Part shown: positions 5,113 through 9,574 of the stretch, piece after piece
How positions within the stretch are numbered: position 1 is the stretch's first letter
How the letters are laid out: the number at the start of each line of letters is the position of its first letter
Assembly (NCBI GenBank): GCA_036557185.1
Contig: DATBHZ010000183.1
Coordinates: forward strand, 1-9,574
Direction: 5' to 3'
DNA length: 9,574 bases
Origin: DATBHZ01 sp036557185
Lineage (GTDB): Bacteria; Actinomycetota; Acidimicrobiia; IMCC26256; JAENVU01
Program-made: the position numbers and the translations under genes
The notes under the pieces: model-generated
Databases searched by the model: none
Seen by the model: the letters and a program-made list of their open reading frames with translations, nothing else
What the model was told of the DNA's origin: nothing

Positions 5113-6213
5113 ATGGGCCAGCAGATCACGACCGGCCGCCGCCATCTCGCGGCCGTTCCCGACTACGAGCCGCAGCAGCCGACGTGCGTGCTGATCGCGT
5201 GCCACAACGGTGAGGACCAGATCGGCACCGCCGTCGCGCAGGCGAAGACGCAGGCGCCGGTCTTCGTGGTGTCCGACGGGAGCACCGATCGCACCGCAGC
5301 CGTTGCCAAGGCGGCCGGGGCCGAGGTGCTGTCGCTGGCCGAGAACGTCGGCAAGCCTGCGGCCATCGCCAGGGCGCTGCGCCACTTCAACGTCTCGCGG
5401 CGCTTCGCCACGGTGGCGATCATCGACGACGACACGCGCATCGAGCCGGACTTCATCGTCGAAGCGATGCGCAAGATGCGGGCGGGGGTGGCCATCGTCG
5501 TCGGGACGACGAAGTCCGACTGGTCGCACGACGTCCGCTGGAACCCCTGGGTGGCAGCGCGCGCGTTCGCGTACTGGAAGTACCAGCTGTTCATCCGCCG
5601 CGGTCAGTCCGCGCTGAACGTCATGAACTGCATCGCCGGCTCCAACTCGCTCTACCGGACGTCGGTGCTCGACCAGGTGGTCAGCGAGAACACGCCGTAC
5701 ATCGTCGACGACACCTACTGGACGCTGGAGACGCACCGCCGGAAGCTCGGCAAGATCGTCTACGCGCCGAAGGCCGTCGCTCACGTCCAGGACCCGACCA
5801 CGATGCGGGCCTGGTACCGCCAGAACCTGCGCTGGCTCTGGGGCACGATGCAGGGCATCCGCGGGCACCAGGTCGGGCGCAAGATCAGTCTGTTCGATCT
5901 CACCTACCTCGGCGTGATCGCGGACTGGATCCTGTACGTGGTCGCCTGGCCGGCGATGCTCGGCATCGCGCTCGCGATGAGCACGAACCCGCTGCGGACG
6001 TTGGTCTTCTACTTGCTCGGCTATTCGGTCTGGGCAGCGATCGGCGCGATCGCGCTGCGTCGTTGGCGCCTCCTCGCGCTGGCACCGACGCTCGTACTGG
6101 TCGACTGGGTGCAGCGCGTCAACTTCGTGCACGCGCTCGTCAAGGCGATCCGTCAGCCGACAGTCGAGAGCTGCAAGTGGACGTCACCGCCGCGCTACGC
6201 GCAGGCCGCGTAG
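5113..6213 (+). CDS. Membrane GT2-family glycosyltransferase with QxxRW motif
   Basis: The 366-residue protein has a GT-A domain of family GT2. A strand with nucleotide-binding residues (CVLIACHNGE, 25-34) is followed by VSDGSTDRT (53-61). The metal-binding DDD lies at 105-107, an acceptor-site CIAGSNSLYR at 173-182, the acidic VDDTYWTLE at 198-206, and QNLRW at 237-241. QxxRW marks the hyaluronan/chitin/cellulose/PgaC-like processive beta-glycosyltransferases, which polymerise sugars from UDP- or GDP-donors at the inner membrane face. Three hydrophobic segments follow (about 262-290, 294-315, 319-337). Unlike HasA or PgaC there is no N-terminal membrane pair, and the usual (T/G)ED is DD. The start ATG 5113 has AGGCAGGA close upstream. 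It is preceded by a long structured leader and followed 45 bp later by the LAFTG-protein gene, so the two are probably co-transcribed. The polymer or acceptor is unknown. A surface or capsular polysaccharide is the reasonable inference. Confidence 0.88.
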   Translation: MGQQITTGRRHLAAVPDYEPQQPTCVLIACHNGEDQIGTAVAQAKTQAPVFVVSDGSTDRTAAVAKAAGAEVLSLAENVGKPAAIARALRHFNVSRRFATVAIIDDDTRIEPDFIVEAMRKMRAGVAIVVGTTKSDWSHDVRWNPWVAARAFAYWKYQLFIRRGQSALNVMNCIAGSNSLYRTSVLDQVVSENTPYIVDDTYWTLETHRRKLGKIVYAPKAVAHVQDPTTMRAWYRQNLRWLWGTMQGIRGHQVGRKISLFDLTYLGVIADWILYVVAWPAMLGIALAMSTNPLRTLVFYLLGYSVWAAIGAIALRRWRLLALAPTLVLVDWVQRVNFVHALVKAIRQPTVESCKWTSPPRYAQAA

Positions 6214-6258
6214 CACTCGAGATCTCGCAATGAGAGAAAGAAAGGGCAGGAAGCAAGC

Positions 6259-6564
6259 ATGAGCTTCACCTCACCAGACCCGGGGACCGAAGTCCTGGGC
6301 ATCAGCACCACAGACCCGGCGTCGCACGGCGCGTACCACGGCGGATTCTCGGGTGGTCCCGCAGTCGGGGGCGTGCACAGCGGCGACGTGCTCGCGTTCA
6401 CCGGCACGGGCCCCGGCACGCTGCCGCTCGCGCTCATCGGGATCGGCACACTGTTGCTCGGTCTCTGGGCACGCGCGTTCTCGCGCAAGAAGCGCGCACA
6501 TGCCGTCGAAGCACCGCGCAACGGCCTGGCGGATCTTTCGCCGCTCGCCGACCAGCTCGACTAG
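6259..6564 (+). CDS. Small LAFTG-motif single-pass membrane protein
   Basis: This 101-residue protein begins at ATG 6259 with AGGA 7 nt upstream. Residues 1-44 are Gly/Ser/His-rich and probably disordered. Then comes LAFTG (45-49), a hydrophobic segment (about 54-70) and a basic cluster RAFSRKKR (72-79). That order is exactly a sortase sorting signal, with the LAxTG variant used by class E sortases of actinobacteria. Two things do not fit. There is no N-terminal signal peptide, and 22 further residues (80-101, with several acidic ones) follow the basic cluster. So it may instead be a tail-type membrane protein with a chance LAFTG, or a small accessory subunit of the glycosyltransferase encoded 45 bp upstream. 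No sortase gene is in the window. A 10-bp palindrome (CGAGATCTCG, 6218-6227) lies in the gap before it. The stop codon lies inside a terminator-like repeat. Confidence 0.72.
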   Translation: MSFTSPDPGTEVLGISTTDPASHGAYHGGFSGGPAVGGVHSGDVLAFTGTGPGTLPLALIGIGTLLLGLWARAFSRKKRAHAVEAPRNGLADLSPLADQLD

Positions 6565-6586
6565 AGCTCAGGGCTGCTAGTCGAGC
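6555..6586. terminator. Bidirectional terminator-like hairpin holding both stop codons
   Basis: GCTCGACTAG (6555-6564) and CTAGTCGAGC (6577-6586) form a perfect 10-bp inverted repeat with a 12-nt loop in which AGC and GCT can extend the stack. It lies between two convergent genes only 12 bp apart. The left arm ends with the TAG of the LAFTG protein, and the right arm read on the minus strand ends with the TAG of the sulfotransferase, so both proteins end in Leu-Asp. No T-run is present on either side, which is usual for actinobacterial terminators. Termination in both directions, or protection of both mRNA ends, is the likely role. Confidence 0.55.
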
Positions 6587-7743
6587 GGCTCGCTCGGCAC
6601 GCCGAAGTACTCCTGGTAGCGGCGCGCGCGGGCACGCAACGGCACCTCGTCGAGCCCGGTGTCGGACCACCGGTAGCGATGACCTCCGCCCTCCTGGCCG
6701 TGCGTGTCGAGGAACGCTCGCATCCTCTGTTCCGCTGCGGGATCGAGCGCGAGACCGAGCCGCTCGTAGATCTCGCGGATCGTGGCGAACGGGTCCGCCA
6801 TGAACGCGCGGAACTGAACGTCGACCGCATGCGGGCTCCGCACAGTGCCGTCCTCGCGGGCGGTCACGGACCTGTCCACACCGTCGAGGATGTAATCGGC
6901 GAACTCCCCCGCCGCGTCCGGGATGGTCGGCGCATCGCTGGCGAGCGAGCGGAGCCTCGCGACGAGCGACCCGAGTGACGAAACGATCCTCAGCGGATCG
7001 CGGTGTGTCTGCACGAGGAGCGCGTCGGGGTACTCGGCGAGGAGCGCGCCGAGGCACCAGATGTGGCCGGGCGACTTCAGCACCCACCGCTGCGCCGGAT
7101 GCTCCGATTGCAGGTGCTGGAGGTATGTGCGATGCCAGCGATACGCCGAGCCCATGTGGGCTTCGTCGAGCAGCCAGCGCGTATAGGAAGGTACGCGGTA
7201 CTGCGTCGGGAAGATCATGCTTTTGAAGTCGCATGCGGTCATGCGGACGCATTCCTGTCCGAGCAGCGCGCCCATCGGGTGCATGGCTCGGAAGCCCGGG
7301 AGCACGAGCTCGACGCCCGCGAGCGTGTCGTCGACCTCCGCGATGCGAGGGTCGGTCAGGTAGTCGGCGGTGCGCGGGGGCGGGACCGGCTTGTCCACCT
7401 CCCACGTGAGCGGCACGCGGTTGGCGGGGTCCTGCGCGAGCAGATCGAACAGGATCGTCGTGCCCGTGCGCGCCTGGCCGACGATGACGATCGGCGGGAC
7501 GACGTCGGCGTCCGCGAGCGACGGATGGGTGCGCCGGTGCTCGATGATCCGCAGACGGATCTCGAGGTACGCCGAGAGCTCCGGCACCACGATCTCGCGT
7601 CCCAGGTCGTTGAGCGCCGCCTCGTCACGCAACGCCGTGACGAGCCGCTCGAGACCCTCCTGCCACTCATCGCCGCCGTAGTCGGAGAGTCCGGTCGCCG
7701 CCTCCGCGCTCGCGGCGATCGCGCTCGCGTCCAGCTCAGCCAC
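6577..7743 (-). CDS. PAPS-dependent sulfotransferase family protein
   Basis: The 388-residue protein is a bacterial sulfotransferase (Sulfotransfer_3-like, the Stf type common in mycobacteria). The 5'-phosphosulfate-binding loop is PIVIVGQARTGTTILFDLL (84-102). The 3'-phosphate site is VQTHRDPLRIVSSLGSL (244-260), with Arg248 and Ser255/256 in the expected places. VLKSPGHIW (221-229) precedes it as in relatives. The enzyme moves sulfate from PAPS to a hydroxyl, typically of a lipid, steroid or sugar. The acceptor is not evident. No signal peptide is present, so it should be cytosolic. I chose GTG 7743: it overlaps the stop of the DUF1214 gene by 8 bp and has AGGCGAG about 7 nt upstream. An ATG at 7773 would overlap by 38 bp and add ten non-typical residues. 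Co-translation with the DUF1214 protein is likely. The gene ends in the shared terminator-like repeat. Confidence 0.9.
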   Translation of the reverse strand: MAELDASAIAASAEAATGLSDYGGDEWQEGLERLVTALRDEAALNDLGREIVVPELSAYLEIRLRIIEHRRTHPSLADADVVPPIVIVGQARTGTTILFDLLAQDPANRVPLTWEVDKPVPPPRTADYLTDPRIAEVDDTLAGVELVLPGFRAMHPMGALLGQECVRMTACDFKSMIFPTQYRVPSYTRWLLDEAHMGSAYRWHRTYLQHLQSEHPAQRWVLKSPGHIWCLGALLAEYPDALLVQTHRDPLRIVSSLGSLVARLRSLASDAPTIPDAAGEFADYILDGVDRSVTAREDGTVRSPHAVDVQFRAFMADPFATIREIYERLGLALDPAAEQRMRAFLDTHGQEGGGHRYRWSDTGLDEVPLRARARRYQEYFGVPSEPLD

Positions 7744-8854
7744 GAAGGCTCGCCTGGGTGACCACCTCGGCAACCGGCGTCTCGATCTCGCCCTCGGGCA
7801 GGAAGAACCGCCAGAACACGAGCCCGAACCCTCGCCCCTCCGTGTCGATCCAGTTCGGATGCCCGGGATCCGAGTGCGCGATGACGATCCGGAAGCTGCC
7901 GTCGGACTCGAGCGTCGTGTTCGCGCGGTTGCGGCTGACCGGTCGGTGGGCGTAGTCGAGCGTCTGGAGGTAACGGTTCCAGAGCGCGACGTTGGCGAAC
8001 CGGCATTCCGGCCAGCGCCCGCGGATCACCAACGCCTCGTCGGGCGCCAGCGCGAACGGCGCCATCGAGTACGCGGCGTCGGCTGCAGCGAAGCCGAAAT
8101 CACCCGGGAGCTGAGGGCGCGGGAACACGTTCGGCGTCGCGCTCACCCACGCAGGTTGCTCGCGCTCACCGGGTTTCGGCTGTTCCAGTGTGCGCGCGCG
8201 CACGAACCGCGCGACACGCCGAAGCCCCGCGGCCACCGATGCATCGTCCCAAGGTGCGGGTGGCGGCGCCGGCTCGACCAGGCCGATGTGCAACGGCACC
8301 TGGCACGTCGGATCCGCTGCGGCAGGTGTGACCTCCTCGAAGTAGCACCGGACGATGATCTCGGACGCCCCATCTCCGAGCGCGAGCCAGTTGCGCGCGC
8401 GTGGTGACCCACCGAAGAACACCTCGAAGCCGCCGTCGCCGGCGATGTCGAAGTCGCTGTCGCGCAGGACGCCGATCGTCTGCGACGAGAAGCCGCCCTC
8501 ACCCGTGTCGCTCTCCACCGTGAACGAGAGGTACACGCAACCCGAGAGGTTCCCGGACACGCGGTATGCGTACCGGGAGCTCACCGGCGCGCTGTAGTAC
8601 ATCGCGTCCGGGTTGTCGCCGAGGAGCTTGCGCGTGCGCGTGACGATCTGTCGGAAGATCGGCCGCTGCGGATCGCTCTCGAACATGAGCGCGAGGCCCG
8701 CCTCCAACGTGTTCGCGACGCTGCGGTAGCCATCGGCCACGTCGCCGAACATGGGCGCCATCCACTCGTCGCCGAGATAGCGCGTGTCGATCTCCGTCAG
8801 CAGGCCGACCAGCTCCTGCAACGCTGCGCGCGCCTCACTTGGTGTGTCTGCCAT
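7736..8854 (-). CDS. DUF1214 domain-containing protein
   Basis: The 372-residue protein ends in a clear DUF1214 domain (about 265-355). LAPDEALVIRGRWPECRF leads to LWNRYLQTLDY, then LESDGSFRIVIAHSDP, NWIDTEGRGFGLVFWRFFLPEG. The N-terminal 60 residues are helical, and the middle (about 85-195) is beta-rich with a SSRYAYRVSGN-type segment, as in full-length family members. The biochemical role of DUF1214 proteins is unknown. They often lie near sulfotransferase or lipid genes in actinobacteria, and here the stop overlaps the sulfotransferase start by 8 bp. No signal peptide is present. ATG 8854 is chosen because GAGGGAG lies 6 nt upstream; an upstream in-frame ATG at 8908 would add 18 atypical residues. 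It is transcribed divergently from the FAD oxidoreductase, sharing a 141-bp intergenic region. Confidence 0.85.
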   Translation of the reverse strand: MADTPSEARAALQELVGLLTEIDTRYLGDEWMAPMFGDVADGYRSVANTLEAGLALMFESDPQRPIFRQIVTRTRKLLGDNPDAMYYSAPVSSRYAYRVSGNLSGCVYLSFTVESDTGEGGFSSQTIGVLRDSDFDIAGDGGFEVFFGGSPRARNWLALGDGASEIIVRCYFEEVTPAAADPTCQVPLHIGLVEPAPPPAPWDDASVAAGLRRVARFVRARTLEQPKPGEREQPAWVSATPNVFPRPQLPGDFGFAAADAAYSMAPFALAPDEALVIRGRWPECRFANVALWNRYLQTLDYAHRPVSRNRANTTLESDGSFRIVIAHSDPGHPNWIDTEGRGFGLVFWRFFLPEGEIETPVAEVVTQASLRG

Positions 8855-8995
8855 GCAGCTCCCTCGCTCTTCGCAGGAACCCTGCATCGCCCTGCGCGTG
8901 CCGAGCAAGTGTGACGGTCGCCACTCTGGGCTCTCGGGACCGCATCCTCCAGCCTCCTCCGCTACCGTGCGCGACTAACGACCCCAGGAGGCGTC
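8855..8995. other. Divergent intergenic region
   Basis: This 141-bp gap holds the starts of two divergent transcripts. On the plus strand TACCGT (8963-8968) fits an actinobacterial -10 box, with no convincing -35 box; transcription would start near 8975, about 20 nt before the oxidoreductase. On the minus strand I see only the GAGGGAG ribosome binding site and a poor promoter candidate. No strong palindrome is visible. Confidence 0.4.
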
Positions 8996-9574
8996 ATGCC
9001 GAAGGTCCTCGTCCTCGGAGCCGGAGTCGTCGGACTCACAACCGCGATGCTGCTCGCGCGCGACGGTCACGAAGTCGTCGTGCTGGAGCGCGATCCGGAG
9101 GAACCTCCTTCCGACGCCGCGGAGGCATGGCGCGCATGGGAGCGGCGAGGTGTCAACCAGTTCCGGTTGCTGCACTTCTTCCAGCCGCGCTTCCGCCAGA
9201 TCCTCGATGCCGAGCTGCCGGAAGTCCGCGACGCGCTGCGGGATGCCGGCTGCCTGAGCTTCAACCCACTCGAGGTGATCCCGGCCGAGATCACCGGTGG
9301 CCTTCGCGACGGCGACGACCGGTTCCGCGCGATCACCGGCCGCCGCCCCGTCGTCGAGTCCGTGCTCGCTCGCAGCGCCGACGCGACCCCGGGGCTCGAG
9401 CTACGCCGCGGCGCACCGATCGCGGGGCTCGTTACGAGCACCTCGGCGTCGAACGGGACACCGCACGTCACCGGCGTTCGCACCAAGGACGGTGAGACGA
9501 TCTCTGCGGACCTCGTCGTCGACGTGACCGGTCGGCGCTCTCCGCTCACGCGCTGGCTCGCAGACATCGGCGCG
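8996..9574 (+). CDS. FAD-dependent oxidoreductase (epoxidase/monooxygenase type), truncated by window end
   Basis: The first 193 residues of a flavoprotein are present with no stop before the window edge. The N-terminus is a dinucleotide-binding fold. VLVLGAGVVGLTTAMLLA (4-21) carries GxGxxG at 8-13, and strand 2 ends in VVVLERDP with Glu31 placed to bind the adenosine ribose. GRRPVVESVLA (115-125) and ADLVVDVTGRRSP (171-183) match the conserved Arg region and the GD-type second FAD motif of class A flavin monooxygenases. The stretch GVNQFRLLHFFQPRFRQILD (52-71) recalls LasC-type epoxidases and their relatives. The likely reaction is oxygenation of a polycyclic or terpenoid substrate with NAD(P)H and oxygen, but the substrate part is outside the window. 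AGGAGG (8986-8991) lies 4 nt before ATG 8996, a strong start. It is divergent from the DUF1214 and sulfotransferase pair. Confidence 0.85.
   Translation, partial: MPKVLVLGAGVVGLTTAMLLARDGHEVVVLERDPEEPPSDAAEAWRAWERRGVNQFRLLHFFQPRFRQILDAELPEVRDALRDAGCLSFNPLEVIPAEITGGLRDGDDRFRAITGRRPVVESVLARSADATPGLELRRGAPIAGLVTSTSASNGTPHVTGVRTKDGETISADLVVDVTGRRSPLTRWLADIGA

Noticed and set aside
4901..5194. Possible small leader peptide in the glycosyltransferase leader
   Set aside because: It has no ribosome binding site, the frame runs into the glycosyltransferase out of phase, and the composition is not protein-like. RNA structure explains the region better.
5026..6132. Minus-strand open frame of about 368 codons opposite the glycosyltransferase
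   Set aside because: It is the low-complexity Arg/Asp/Val/His-rich mirror of a well-supported GT2 gene, and its start lies inside that gene.

Overview
This is a 9.6-kb, very GC-rich window with dense, overlapping genes, GTG starts and several Shine-Dalgarno sites. It looks chromosomal and actinobacterial. The CYP51 part reads almost block for block like the mycobacterial protein. The sulfotransferase, DUF1214 protein and SnoaL-like protein are typical of lipid- and steroid-handling actinobacteria (Mycobacteriales or Acidimicrobiia). I cannot fix the genus. I saw no tRNA, rRNA, CRISPR array, transposase or phage gene.

Left part (1-4773, all minus strand, transcribed right to left): a class I methyltransferase, then a TetR regulator with its own promoter, then a compact chain. 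In that chain the regulator overlaps a sterol 14-alpha-demethylase (CYP51), which is fused in one reading frame to a 3Fe-4S ferredoxin. A SnoaL/NTF2-like protein follows, and it overlaps a conserved protein of unknown function that runs off the window. The order TetR, CYP51, ferredoxin, NTF2-like enzyme recalls the mycobacterial cyp51 locus. This suggests a regulated monooxygenase unit acting on a sterol, steroid or other polycyclic lipid.

Middle (4774-6564, plus strand): a 339-bp divergent intergenic region holds a good promoter and a leader of about 200 nt. The leader can fold into two mutually exclusive long helices. It precedes a membrane glycosyltransferase of the GT2 family with a QxxRW motif. 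Next comes a 101-residue protein with an LAFTG sortase-like motif, a single membrane segment and a basic tail, but no signal peptide. A 10-bp inverted repeat containing both stop codons separates this pair from the next, convergent pair.

Right part (6577-9574): a PAPS-type sulfotransferase and a DUF1214 protein overlap by 8 bp on the minus strand. Divergent from them is the start of an FAD-dependent oxidoreductase of the LasC/epoxidase type, cut by the window edge.

The two observations that most deserve follow-up are the CYP51-ferredoxin fusion and the switch-like leader upstream of the glycosyltransferase and LAFTG-protein pair.
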